NCBI GenBank assembly: GCA_963782045.1
Contig: CAWAIR010000015.1
Coordinates: 80,327-144,326, forward strand
Reading direction: 5' to 3'
Source of the DNA: CAVSRC01 sp963782045
GTDB taxonomy: Bacteria > Pseudomonadota > Alphaproteobacteria > Rhizobiales > Kaistiaceae
DNA: 64,000 nucleotides
Shown: piece by piece, positions 55,912-63,958 of the stretch
Position numbering within the stretch: position 1 is the first letter of the stretch
Layout: each line of letters opens with the position of its first letter
The notes under the pieces: model-generated
What the model was told of the DNA's origin: nothing
Database searches by the model: none
What the model saw: only the letters and a program-made list of their open reading frames with translations
Made by a program: the position numbers and the translations under genes

Positions 55912-56900
55912 GTCGCGGCACTCCTGCCGGTCAGCCTGTCGGTGACGCGCCGGAACAGCGGCGCGATGCCGTTGGGACTGAGGTTAATGAGCACGATCAG
56001 CAGGACGCCGAAGACGATGAGCTTCCAGTCCTGCAGGAAGCGGAGATACTCCAGGCTGAACACGTAGAGGACGGCGACCACGGAGACGCCGACGACGCTG
56101 CCGCGGCCACCGATGATGATGATGATGAGCATGTCGACCAGCCGCGGCAGGCCGAACGACGTCGGGTCGATGTAGCGGATGAAATGGGCCTGCAGCGACC
56201 CGGCTGCGCCGGCGTAAGCAGCCGACAAGCAGAAGGCCAGCGTGATCATGGACGCGGTGTTGATGCCGACGCCCTTGGCAGCGAGGCGATTCTCTCGGAT
56301 GGCGAACATCGCCCGCCCATGGCGTGAGATTTTCAGCCGATGGGCGATGAAGATGCCGAAGACCGTGATCGCCAGCACGAGATAGTACATCTCGCGGTAG
56401 TCGGTCGCGGCCAGCCCAAGGAAACTCGGCGGCGGGATGCGCGTGACGCCTCCCCAACCATTGGTGAGATCAGTCCAGTTGATGAACAGTGTCAGCACCA
56501 TCGAATGGAAGGCGAAGGTCACCATCGCCAGATAAGGGCCGCTCAGCCGCGCCGCGGCTCGGGCAATGACGACCGCGCTCAGCGTCGGCGCGATGATCGC
56601 CGCGGCGAAGGCGAGCGGGAAGGGGACGCCGAGATTGCGCGAAAGCAGCGCGGAGGTGTAGGCGCCGATGCCGAAGAAGGCGACATGGGCCATCGACAGT
56701 TGGCCGCACATGCCGATCAGGATGTTGTAGCCGGTCGCCAGAAGGACGGTGATGAGGGCGACCGTGGCGTTGAAGATGAAGTACTGCTGATCGCCGACCA
56801 GCCACGGCAGCGCGAGTGCAAGCGCGGCCACAAGGCCGAGCGCCACACGGCCGAGAGCACGGCGTTCCGGCGGCGCCGGAGCGATTGCTTGCATTGTCAT
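55908..56900 (-). CDS. livM: LIV-type ABC importer permease (LivM)
   Basis: This 330-residue permease has about nine membrane segments. NILIGMCGQLSMAHVAFFGI and GAYTSALLSRNLGVPF are the N-terminal landmarks, and RHGRAMFAIRENRLAAKGVG, then YAGAAGSLQAHFIRYIDPTS and RGSVVGVSVVAVLYVFSLEY are in the C-terminal half. It forms the channel with LivH for hydrophobic or branched amino acids and related compounds. Confidence 0.9.
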   Translation of the reverse strand: MTMQAIAPAPPERRALGRVALGLVAALALALPWLVGDQQYFIFNATVALITVLLATGYNILIGMCGQLSMAHVAFFGIGAYTSALLSRNLGVPFPLAFAAAIIAPTLSAVVIARAAARLSGPYLAMVTFAFHSMVLTLFINWTDLTNGWGGVTRIPPPSFLGLAATDYREMYYLVLAITVFGIFIAHRLKISRHGRAMFAIRENRLAAKGVGINTASMITLAFCLSAAYAGAAGSLQAHFIRYIDPTSFGLPRLVDMLIIIIIGGRGSVVGVSVVAVLYVFSLEYLRFLQDWKLIVFGVLLIVLINLSPNGIAPLFRRVTDRLTGRSAAT

Positions 56901-57772
56901 GCCTCGGCAGGTCCGATTGGCTTCTGGCCCATCAGGCCCTGGGGACGCACGTAGAGAACGCTGATGAAGACAAGAAACACGATGAGGTCCTTGAAGGCCG
57001 AGGAGATGTAGCCTGCCGCCAGTGCCTCGACGAGCCCGATGATGAGGCCGCCGAGCAGCGCGCCGGGCATGCTGCCGAAACCGCCCAGCACCGCTGCGGT
57101 GACGCCCTTGATCATCATCGCCGTGCCGCCGGTGGTGGCGACGTAGTGGATCGGGCCAATCAAGGCGCCAGCGGCCGCAGCCATCACGTAGCTTGCTGCG
57201 AAAGAGACGCCGAGCAACGTGACCACGTTGACGCCCATCATCGCCGCGACCTCGCGATTCTCGGCGACGGCGCGCAGCGCGATGCCAAGGCGCGTACGCG
57301 AGATTAGCAAGTGGGCCACGCCGATAAGCAGGAGCGCAGCCGCGACGATGAAGATGAAATACACGCGGATGACCACGTCACCGACGACCCAGACCTTGTC
57401 GAAGGTCCCGGGAAAGATCATCGTCTCCGAGCCCCAGATGCGCGTTGCGCCATCCTCGAGGATCATCGACATGCCGATGGTTGCGATCAGGACGATGACG
57501 TGGTCGCTGTTGTAGAGGCGGAAATACACGATGCGCTCGACGGCGTAGCCCAGCGCCGCGCATACCAAGAGGGTCAGGAGCAGGGCCGGAACGACCGGCA
57601 GGCCGACGAGGACGATGAAGGTGTAGGTGAGCACCCCGCCGAGCATGAAGATCTCGCCAAAGGCGAAGTCAAGGAGCTTGGCGGTCGACCAGATCAGCGA
57701 CAAGCCGACCGCCACCAGCGCGTAGACGCTGCCAAGCATGATGCCATTGACGAGCTGCTGAGCCAGAATCAT
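56897..57772 (-). CDS. livH: LIV-type ABC importer permease (LivH)
   Basis: This 291-residue permease begins ILAQQLVNGIMLGSVYALVA, followed by VGLSLIWSTAKLLDFAFGEI. The family segment RTRLGIALRAVAENREVAAM then MGVNVVTLLGVSFAASYVMA and AVLGGFGSMPGALLGGLIIG is complete. The ATG at 57772 follows GGGGGTGGGG; an in-frame GTG at 57784 is possible. It overlaps livM by ATGA. Confidence 0.9.
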   Translation of the reverse strand: MILAQQLVNGIMLGSVYALVAVGLSLIWSTAKLLDFAFGEIFMLGGVLTYTFIVLVGLPVVPALLLTLLVCAALGYAVERIVYFRLYNSDHVIVLIATIGMSMILEDGATRIWGSETMIFPGTFDKVWVVGDVVIRVYFIFIVAAALLLIGVAHLLISRTRLGIALRAVAENREVAAMMGVNVVTLLGVSFAASYVMAAAAGALIGPIHYVATTGGTAMMIKGVTAAVLGGFGSMPGALLGGLIIGLVEALAAGYISSAFKDLIVFLVFISVLYVRPQGLMGQKPIGPAEA

Positions 57773-57810
57773 GGCATGCCCCACCCCCAGCGTGATTGCA
57801 GCCCGGCTGC

Positions 57811-58959
57811 TCAGTAGTTCTCGCGAACAACGACCTGTTTGCCGTTCACCATCTTGAGGATGTTGACGGTATTCATGGTCTCGCCGTTGGGTTGGACAGA
57901 GACCGGGCCCAGGATCGTCTCGAAGTTCTGCACCTTGTAGAACGAGTCGCGGATGTTCTCTCGGCTTAGGTTGTCGCCGGCCAGGCGCAGTGCCTCGAAG
58001 AGAACCTGCATGCCAGCATACTGGATCATCGGCAGCAGCATGTCAGCGTTGGGATACTTCGCCTTGTATCCGGCCACGAACGCCTTGAGGCTCGGGCTGT
58101 TGGACAGCTCGCCGAGGAAGCCGCTGCGCACCAGCATGCCCTCGAGGTTCTTGGCGCCGCCGGCCTGCTCGATGAACTTGTCAGTGGTGAGCTGGTCAAA
58201 GCCGAGCAGCGTGACCTTGTCGCCGATCAGCTCTCGAATAGTGCGGATGATCTTGCTCGCCTCGTTGGCGTGGCCTTGGACGAAGATCGCATCAGGATTG
58301 GCCGCCTTCACCCTCGTAACCTGCGCCGACACATCCGGATCTCCCGGTTGCACCTGCTCGACGTCAACCGGGGCGACACCGTCCGCTTTCAGCTCGGCAA
58401 TAAAGATGTTCGAAGCGTCGCGCCCCATTTCGTCATTGCCGTAGATCGCGGCTATTTTTCTGAAGTTCGTCTCGTGGACGACATAGTCGGCAAACTTCTT
58501 GTCGAGGACGCTGTTTGGCACGCGGGCTACGCGGAAGGTCCACTTCGAGCCTGTCTGTGTGATGCCCTCTGCAGTCGACATGTTGGCCATCGCGATATGG
58601 TTCTCGTCGGCCACCGGGATTGTTGCCATCGTGTGGCCGCTTGTCCCGCCCTGCATGAGCACATCCACCTGATCCTGCTCGATCAGCTTGAGCGCTGCCT
58701 GCACCGAACCCTGCGGCGCCGAGGTGACGTCCTCGGTGAACAACTGGATCTTGCGCCCGTTGATGCCACCCTTGGCGTTGATCTCGTCGACGGCATAGAC
58801 CCCCGCGTCGCGCAGCGGCACGCCGTATTGCGCCAGATCGCCGGTCAGCATCTGCAGCATGCCGACCTTGATGACCGGGTGGTCCTGCGCCAGCACCGGG
58901 CCCGTGGCGGTTCCCATCGCGAGCAGGGCAACAGCAAGCAGAATCGATTTCGTATTCAT
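57811..58959 (-). CDS. livK: LIV-type ABC importer substrate-binding protein
   Basis: This 382-residue periplasmic protein has a signal peptide (SILLAVALLAMGTATGPVLA) and the Peripla_BP_6 fold, with VGMLQMLTGDLAQYGVPLRD, then AGVYAVDEINAKGGINGRKI and KIAAIYGNDEMGRDASNIFI. Such proteins bind amino acids, amides, aromatic acids or other small molecules, so the ligand is open. It heads a nine-gene operon that ends in the E1 genes. Confidence 0.91.
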   Translation of the reverse strand: MNTKSILLAVALLAMGTATGPVLAQDHPVIKVGMLQMLTGDLAQYGVPLRDAGVYAVDEINAKGGINGRKIQLFTEDVTSAPQGSVQAALKLIEQDQVDVLMQGGTSGHTMATIPVADENHIAMANMSTAEGITQTGSKWTFRVARVPNSVLDKKFADYVVHETNFRKIAAIYGNDEMGRDASNIFIAELKADGVAPVDVEQVQPGDPDVSAQVTRVKAANPDAIFVQGHANEASKIIRTIRELIGDKVTLLGFDQLTTDKFIEQAGGAKNLEGMLVRSGFLGELSNSPSLKAFVAGYKAKYPNADMLLPMIQYAGMQVLFEALRLAGDNLSRENIRDSFYKVQNFETILGPVSVQPNGETMNTVNILKMVNGKQVVVRENY

Positions 58960-58998
58960 GCGACTTCCCCCTTTTCTCCCAAAGCACGGCCGCCGGGT

Positions 58999-59736
58999 TC
59001 AGCCCAGGTCGGGCGTGCGGTACTTGCGCCGGCGATTCCGACGTTTCGCCGTCGCTTCCACAGATTGTTCGCTGCCAAGCGTTATCTTCTCGGCGCCCGC
59101 CGCCAGGTGCACTCGCACCAGAGCGAGCGTCCTTTCCGCGTCGCGCGCGCGATAAGCATCGAGGATTTCCCGGTGTTCAATCTGCGACTGCGTCCGTCCG
59201 CCCGACCATGCCACGGCGAGCGCCCAGGCGAAGCGGATCTGCCTGAGGCAGCCGTCATAGACCGTCTTGAGCCACTGGTTGCGGCAGGGCTCTACCAAGG
59301 CGGCATGGAAGGCGAGATTGAGCCGATGGTATTCCGGAACAGTCGGCACCTGGTCCATTGCCTCGATCAATCGGGCCAGTGCGCGATGATGGCGGGCCGT
59401 GGCGACGCGGCAGGCGAGCGCCACCGCTTCGCTCTCGATGATTGACCATCCCTCGTAGAGGTCGTGCAGGTCGTCGCGCGTGATGGTGCGGATATAGCGG
59501 CCACCGCGCTCGCCGCGCTCGATGATGCCGGACTGCTCTAAACCGAGCATCGCTTCGCGCAGCGAGGTACGGCTGACGCCGAGCGCCTCCGAAAGCTCTT
59601 CCTCGATTATGCGGATGCCGGGCCCGAGCTTGCCGTCGAGGATGAGCGCCTCGACCAGTTGGCCGACGCGGGTCGCCAGCGGCTGCGTCCGCAGGGCCTC
59701 CTTCGCAGCTAGCACGGATGTCGCGAGATCGTCCAT
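58999..59736 (-). CDS. GntR/FCD-family regulator (first paralogue)
   Basis: This 245-residue regulator has a winged helix (IIEEELSEALGVSRTSLREA then MLGLEQSGIIERGERGGRYI) and an FCD effector domain with metal-type histidines (LNLAFHAALVEPCRNQWL, IEHREILDAYRARDAERTLA, VHLAAGAEKI). It lies 39 bases upstream of livK in the same direction and probably controls the operon in response to the imported compound. It is clearly paralogous to the regulator at 60907, sharing VGQ, SLREA, LEQSG, ESEA and NLxFHxALVxPCxNQ. Confidence 0.9.
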   Translation of the reverse strand: MDDLATSVLAAKEALRTQPLATRVGQLVEALILDGKLGPGIRIIEEELSEALGVSRTSLREAMLGLEQSGIIERGERGGRYIRTITRDDLHDLYEGWSIIESEAVALACRVATARHHRALARLIEAMDQVPTVPEYHRLNLAFHAALVEPCRNQWLKTVYDGCLRQIRFAWALAVAWSGGRTQSQIEHREILDAYRARDAERTLALVRVHLAAGAEKITLGSEQSVEATAKRRNRRRKYRTPDLG

Positions 59737-59869
59737 GACCTCTTCATTGCAACAGCAACGCCCCGCCTGTCAACGGTATTCCGTATTCCGTCGACGAAAA
59801 TGGGACGCTTGATCGCGCGGACGGACGCCCACGGCGGCCCGTCAGGCGATGGCGGATGCCGGCGAAAGC

Positions 59870-60775
59870 CTAGCGTTGATGCCAGGCCTGCCCCATGGGC
59901 CGCGCTCCGTTCAGCTCGGCGTAGCTCTTGCCGGTCACGCCGGGCGGCGGGTTACCGGAGAACCGCTCGTCCCGTGGCGCATCGGCTGCCTGATAGCGCA
60001 CGTCGAAAGACAGGCGGATGCGGTCTTCCGGGCTATGGTTGTCGAGCGAGGCGTGGCACATGATCATGCTGAGGACCAGCACGTCGCCGGGCGCGAAATC
60101 GGTACTGAGCAGACGCGCGTGATGCTCGCGGGCGAACTCCGCCAGAGGCTGTGCAAAGGCGGCGCGACGGCTCGGCTCGGCGATAAGGTCGATCGCCTTC
60201 ACCTCGGCGAGGAGATCGTCGAAACGGTTGGATCCCTCGATGATGGCGAGCGGGCCGAGCTCGATGGGCACGTCGGCGAGCGGCACCCAGCAGGTGACGA
60301 TGCGTTCGGTGGCGCGGGCGAAGAAGGGATAGTCGTAGTGCAGCTCGGTTGCGGTGCCGCGCACGCCGGTCCTCAGATAGAGAAAGTCCTGCGCCATCGG
60401 ATTCGCCTCGAGCACCTCGCCGGCCAGCGCCGCCAGCTGCGGCCCGTGGCTGACCGCACGTAGCGCCAGCCCTTCGGCCACCGACCGCCACCATGAACCG
60501 ATATCGGCGATGCGCTCGGCTCTCTGTGACGTGCCGGTCCAGCGCCCCGCTTCTACCGGCTCGGCGACCTCGCCCGCCTCGGCCAAGCGGCCGAGGACTT
60601 CGCATCGTGCCGCTTCGACCGTGTCGCGCGGCAGTACGTTGCGCACATAGACATAGCCGGCCGTGGCCAGTCGCTCTGCCAGCGCACCCGGTTTGCCTCG
60701 CAAAGATGTCGAATCCTCCAACGGTCCTGTCAGGTCTGAGCCGACCGGCTGGCCGTTCGCCTGCCAACGCTGCAT
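59870..60775 (-). CDS. Phytanoyl-CoA dioxygenase (PhyH)-family oxygenase
   Basis: This 301-residue protein fits the Fe(II)/2-oxoglutarate PhyH family. The iron motif is TELHYDYPFF (His146, Asp148), and the distal His and 2-oxoglutarate Arg lie in MIMCHASLDNHSPEDRIRLS then FDVRYQ. It would hydroxylate a small substrate, perhaps the compound imported by the Liv system or its precursor. It lies between the two GntR genes and is transcribed toward the Liv operon. Relatives include ectoine and amino-acid hydroxylases. Confidence 0.83.
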   Translation of the reverse strand: MQRWQANGQPVGSDLTGPLEDSTSLRGKPGALAERLATAGYVYVRNVLPRDTVEAARCEVLGRLAEAGEVAEPVEAGRWTGTSQRAERIADIGSWWRSVAEGLALRAVSHGPQLAALAGEVLEANPMAQDFLYLRTGVRGTATELHYDYPFFARATERIVTCWVPLADVPIELGPLAIIEGSNRFDDLLAEVKAIDLIAEPSRRAAFAQPLAEFAREHHARLLSTDFAPGDVLVLSMIMCHASLDNHSPEDRIRLSFDVRYQAADAPRDERFSGNPPPGVTGKSYAELNGARPMGQAWHQR

Positions 60776-60841
60776 TTCCCCCCTCCATTGCTCCGCGCAT
60801 CGGCCGCCGAGAATTCCAACGTATCACGGCGAGTTACCTTT

Positions 60842-60897
60842 GTCGACCGTCGACGATCGGACTGTCGACATTGACTGAATCCTCGGTCCAGTAGATA
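60842..60897 (+). promoter_or_regulatory. GTCGAC operator cluster and promoter between PhyH and GntR genes
   Basis: Three GTCGAC palindromes lie at 60842-60847, 60849-60854 and 60864-60869. TTGACT (60871-60876) and TAGATA (60892-60897) are 15 bases apart and could serve the rightward GntR gene. No Shine-Dalgarno precedes its ATG ten bases later, so the message may be leaderless or nearly so. Confidence 0.5.
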
Positions 60898-60906
60898 TTG
60901 CGCTCC

Positions 60907-61602
60907 ATGACGGACGCTCTTCAGGCGGTCGGCGCCATCCGCGACAGCCTACACCTTCCAAGCCTCGCCACACGGGTTGGCCAGCACCTCGAGCAGCTCA
61001 TCCTGAAGGGGCTGCTGAAGCCCGGCTCGCGGCTGGTCGAAGAGACGCTGGCGCGCGAACTCGGCATCAGCCGGGCTTCCTTGCGCGAGGCGGTGATAGT
61101 GCTCGAACAGTCGGGCCTCGTCGTGCGCGAGGAGCGCAACACGCGTGTCATCCGCACGCTCGACGAAAAGGATGTGCGCGAACTCTACGAACTCTGGGCG
61201 ATCCTGGAGAGCGAAGCGGCGTCGATGGCGTGCCCGGTCGCCACTGACGCGCAGCACGCGGCAATCCGGTCCCTGATCGCCGCCATGGACGATGCTCAGG
61301 CGGCAACCGACTATCACGTGATCAATCTCGAATTTCACCGCGCGCTGGTGGCACCGTGCCCGAACCAGCGCCTGGTCGAGAGCTACGATGCTTGCCTGAA
61401 GCAGGTGCGTTGGGCCTGGGCGCTGGCGATCGCGCGCCAGCGCGATCCGGGCGAGTCACGGCGAGAACACCGCGCGATCGTCGCGGCCTACGTGGCGCAA
61501 GACGCGTCGGCAGTGCGGGACCTGTGTCGGGCGCACATCGCCGCCGGCGCCTTGCGCACCGGCATCTGCGCTTCCGTCAGCGCGGTCGATCGGGGCACGT
61601 GA
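60907..61602 (+). CDS. GntR/FCD-family regulator (second paralogue)
   Basis: This 231-residue regulator resembles the one at 58999: LATRVGQHLEQLILKGLLKP, then LARELGISRASLREAVIVLE and QSGLVVREERNTRVIRTLDE. The FCD domain has ESEAASMACPVATDAQHAAI, VINLEFHRALVAPCPNQRLV and SRREHRAIVAAYVAQDASAV. It is divergent from the PhyH gene, with a GTCGAC-rich region between, so it may control PhyH and itself. The ATG at 60907 has no ribosome site; TTG at 60898 is an alternative. Confidence 0.88.
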   Translation: MTDALQAVGAIRDSLHLPSLATRVGQHLEQLILKGLLKPGSRLVEETLARELGISRASLREAVIVLEQSGLVVREERNTRVIRTLDEKDVRELYELWAILESEAASMACPVATDAQHAAIRSLIAAMDDAQAATDYHVINLEFHRALVAPCPNQRLVESYDACLKQVRWAWALAIARQRDPGESRREHRAIVAAYVAQDASAVRDLCRAHIAAGALRTGICASVSAVDRGT

Positions 61603-62057
61603 TTCCGGTCACGGTACCGAATGCGATCGAATACGCTCGCTTCGTGCCCGCGAGATTGGTACTCGTGCCGCCGAACTGTCGTCGCGTTACCGGCTCCTGG
61701 CTACCTGTGCTTTGGGCCGATCGTCCGGCTTCAGCGACCTCAATGGGTGTGCATCACGTCAGCGAAGCCGCGACGGTCGACACCTAACCCAAGTTGAGGA
61801 GGAGCGATCGGCCTGCCTTTGTTCGATCGCCGTGCAATCAGGCGTATGGAGACGTTCCCGCGCGGCCTTGACGCGATTCGGATTCGCGGACGTGCCTGTC
61901 ATCTGTTGCGCTCTGCGAGATGGCTCGAGGCTACGGACCTCGACCGCTCATGGCACTTCGCGACATGTTGCACCGCCGCACAACTCTGGTCGGTTCTGGA
62001 GTGAAGCGGACATTCAGCGACCCCGCGCTCACCATGCTCGGTTTACGAGTATACGGC
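61603..62057. other. Stretch without a supported gene; possible LysR remnant
   Basis: These 455 bases hold no convincing gene. Around 61780-61850 two frames together read LTQVEEE and IGLPLFDRRAIR, reminiscent of the wing of a LysR DNA-binding domain, but the frame changes and no rest of the protein is visible. I treat it as a possible decayed fragment. Confidence 0.35.
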
Positions 62058-62316
62058 CTAATAGGTCTTGGAGCCGCGACGCCTAACCGCGAGCACCACG
62101 ATGAGTTTCTCCTTTTGCTGGAGGTCGAACAGGATGCGCCAGTTGCCCTCGCGACGACGCAAAGCTCCACGCGTGCCGCGCAGGGATTTTACATCGCCTG
62201 AAAATGGATCGGCGCACATTGCAGAAAATGCCTTGTTGATGCGCGTAAGTTCGGGGGAGGGAACTCGCCGCAACTCTCTTTGCGGCTGAGCTAACGATCA
62301 CCAAGTTCCACTTCAT
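62058..62316 (-). pseudogene. RelE/ParE-family toxin, one-base insertion
   Basis: The C-terminal part reads DPFSGDVKSLRGTRGALRRR then EGNWRILFDLQQKEKLIVVL, a RelE/ParE ribonuclease-fold pattern. The N-terminal part MKWNLVIVSSAAK lies in another frame and joins to ELRRVPSPELTRINKAFSAM when the base at 62277 is removed, giving 85 residues. It overlaps the antitoxin gene's 3' end by 26 bases, normal for such pairs. If the insertion is real, the toxin is dead. Confidence 0.75.
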
Positions 62317-62504
62317 CTCTCCATTGTTCGAGGTCGACGAGCTCGCCATGCGCAAAGGCGCGGCGGCCCTCGGCGATTGCGGCTAGATCGCTTTGCTCCG
62401 GCGATTCATCGACATGCTGCAGCAAGCGTTGCGCCGCCAGGTCCTGAACGACGTCTGGCATCTTGCGCAGACGAGCAATGGTATCTTCCAAGAAGCTTTG
62501 TCAT
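62291..62504 (-). pseudogene. Antitoxin partner of the RelE-like toxin, one-base insertion
   Basis: The ORF as read starts from TTG at 62491, EDTIARLRKMPDVVQDLAAQ, then SDLAAIAEGRRAFAHGELVD. The ATG at 62504 encodes MTKLL in another frame; removing one T within 62490-62491 gives MTKLLEDTIARLRKMP and a 70-residue antitoxin. Downstream overlap with the toxin fits a toxin-antitoxin operon. The segment AEGRRAFAHGELVDLEQWRD is the toxin-binding tail type seen in short addiction modules. Confidence 0.7.
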
Positions 62505-62519
62505 AAGTTGATTTTAGCG

Positions 62520-62575
62520 ATATTGGAGCAAGCAGGCAAGTATTGACAATATTTCAATTATGTGTCGCACAATAT
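62520..62575. promoter_or_regulatory. Inverted repeats upstream of the toxin-antitoxin pair
   Basis: TATTG-A-CAATA (62541-62551) is a perfect palindrome. ATATTG (62520-62525) and CAATAT (62547-62552 and 62570-62575) extend the symmetry. They lie just upstream of the antitoxin and probably bind the antitoxin-toxin complex. Confidence 0.5.
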
Positions 62576-62678
62576 CTATTTCGCGACTCTTGAGCGTTCC
62601 TGTCCAATTAAAAGAAATGATCGAAATCTTCTGAGTATTTTTCTTTTGGTGTTCTTAGATGCATATCATTATAGAGTA

Positions 62679-62747
62679 CCGGAAGTTATCTTCCGTTCTT
62701 GATGGGACGATTCCTTCCGCTCAAGACCGGAAGTTTTCTTCCGGTCT
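62679..62747. repeat. Repeated CCGGAAG...CTTCCGG palindromes beside an AT-rich segment
   Basis: AGACCGGAAG (62724-62733) pairs perfectly with CTTCCGGTCT (62738-62747) around TTTT. A second copy, CCGGAAGTTATCTTCCG, lies at 62679-62695, with a half copy ATTCCTTCCGC between. They span the end and stop of the winged-helix gene and border the AT-rich bases 62505-62680. They could be iterons, an operator, or a terminator pair. Confidence 0.6.
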
Positions 62748-63111
62748 GAGCCGGGCGAGAGTTGGCGAGTGTCAGGTTCAGCTCGTAGATGTTGGTCCTC
62801 CCCTGTCCCCTGCGCTTGATGTCCAACAGGCCTTCGGCCTCCAGGGCTTTGAGATGGGTGCGGACGCTGCGGTCGGAGAGGCCGAGATCCTCCGCCAGCC
62901 GGTCTTGTCCGGGAAAGCAGTAATCATTCTGCCAAGCGTAGCTGAGGAGCATGGCGAATGTCATCTTGTCGCCGGAACTGAGCTTCTTGGATTTGAGCAG
63001 AAAGTTCGGGACTTGCGTGAAGCCCATCGCCGTTGCGGCATCGGCCCCCTTCAGGACAATGTTCTTGTCTTTAATAAGGTCCCCAATGCTGCGTGCGGGC
63101 TCGTAGTCCAT
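62686..63111 (-). CDS. Winged-helix (HTH_36-type) plasmid/ICE protein
   Basis: This 141-residue protein reads FTQVPNFLLKSKKLSSGDKM then TFAMLLSYAWQNDYCFPGQD, RLAEDLGLSDRSVRTHLKAL and EAEGLLDIKRRGQGRTNIYE. This is the helix-turn-helix domain seen in small regulators and replication-linked proteins of plasmids and integrative elements. A TATAAT lies six bases before the ATG, so its message may be leaderless. Its last codons overlap palindromic repeats, possibly its own binding sites. Confidence 0.75.
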   Translation of the reverse strand: MDYEPARSIGDLIKDKNIVLKGADAATAMGFTQVPNFLLKSKKLSSGDKMTFAMLLSYAWQNDYCFPGQDRLAEDLGLSDRSVRTHLKALEAEGLLDIKRRGQGRTNIYELNLTLANSRPAQTGRKLPVLSGRNRPIKNGR

Positions 63112-63156
63112 GCTCGCATTATAAGCCCCAGCGAATCGGGCCTTCGCGGTTATCCC

Positions 63157-63397
63157 CTACCCAACCAAAGTGTCGGTGGAGTTGTCGTCCTTCATCGGGT
63201 CGCGACGGTTGCCGAGCAGCGGCGTGAGCATCTTTCTGCAGGCCGGCAATGAGATGGTTGGTCTCTCTTGCCCGCTCGGTGAGGTCTTTGATCTGCGTGT
63301 CCTTCACGACGACCTGGCCGCGCAGGAATTCGTTCTCGCTTTCCAGCCGTGACACGTATCGTTCGCTGTCGCCGTCTGTCGCGACCGGTCGCGGCAC
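63157..63397 (-). pseudogene. Coiled-coil plasmid/ICE protein, one-base insertion
   Basis: The frame encodes YVSRLESENEFLRGQVVVKD, TQIKDLTERARETNHLIAGL, a coiled coil that in relatives follows directly with QKMLTPLLG. Here removal of one base within the AAA run at 63233-63235 gives QKMLTPLLGNRRDPMKDDN and a stop at 63157, 79 residues in all. As sequenced, the frame runs to 63119 with unrelated residues. It lies directly upstream of the winged-helix gene, a pairing common in mobile elements. Confidence 0.65.
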
Positions 63398-63451
63398 GTC
63401 GTGGCTTGTCGGTGTGTGGCGCGGCTCCTCGATGGCTGCTGCCGGTCGGTC

Positions 63452-63958
63452 GTTGTGGTCGACGACATCGTCGCGGGTCTATCGCGGATCAAATGGCTTC
63501 TTGTGATCGCGCGCAATTCGACTCTCGCCTACAAGGGCAGAGCGGTCGATGTGCGGCAGGTCGTACGCGAGCTTGCGCAAGCGCACGCCATTGCGGGCCA
63601 CGGGGAAGTTGCAACTCTCCTGGCCGGCCGGGCACTTCGGCTAAGCCCGTTTGATCCGCTTGCGTTTGAAGCCCATTTGGCGCTCGGGGAAACGGCCGTT
63701 GGCCAAGGGCGTTACAACGATGCCGCGGCCTGTTTCGCGCGAGCCGGACAATCGAATATCAACTTCAGCACGACTTATCTGTTTCAGGCCATAGCGATGG
63801 CCTTGGCTGATCGTGCTGATGGTACAGGCCATATCGTAAAACGTGGTTTGGAACTGGAGCCCGATTTTCGTTTCCGCTTTGTCTTCGAACACGGATTTGC
63901 GCAGCCGATCGCGGCGGAACTCGTCGAGGGATCCCGGAAGTTGGGCTTGCGTGAATAG
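63452..63958 (+). pseudogene. Internally deleted adenylate cyclase/TPR protein remnant
   Basis: VVVVDDIVAGLSRIKWLLVI then ARNSTLAYKGRAVDVRQVVREL matches the TolB-like segment that follows the cyclase domain in Rhizobiales adenylate cyclases. It is joined to RALRLSPFDPLAFEAHLALG, ETAVGQGRYNDAAACFARAG and a C-terminal LVEGSRKLGLRE, the TPR end of the same family. The catalytic domain and about 200 central residues are missing. The remnant is on the plus strand, diverging from the ICE-like genes. Confidence 0.7.
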
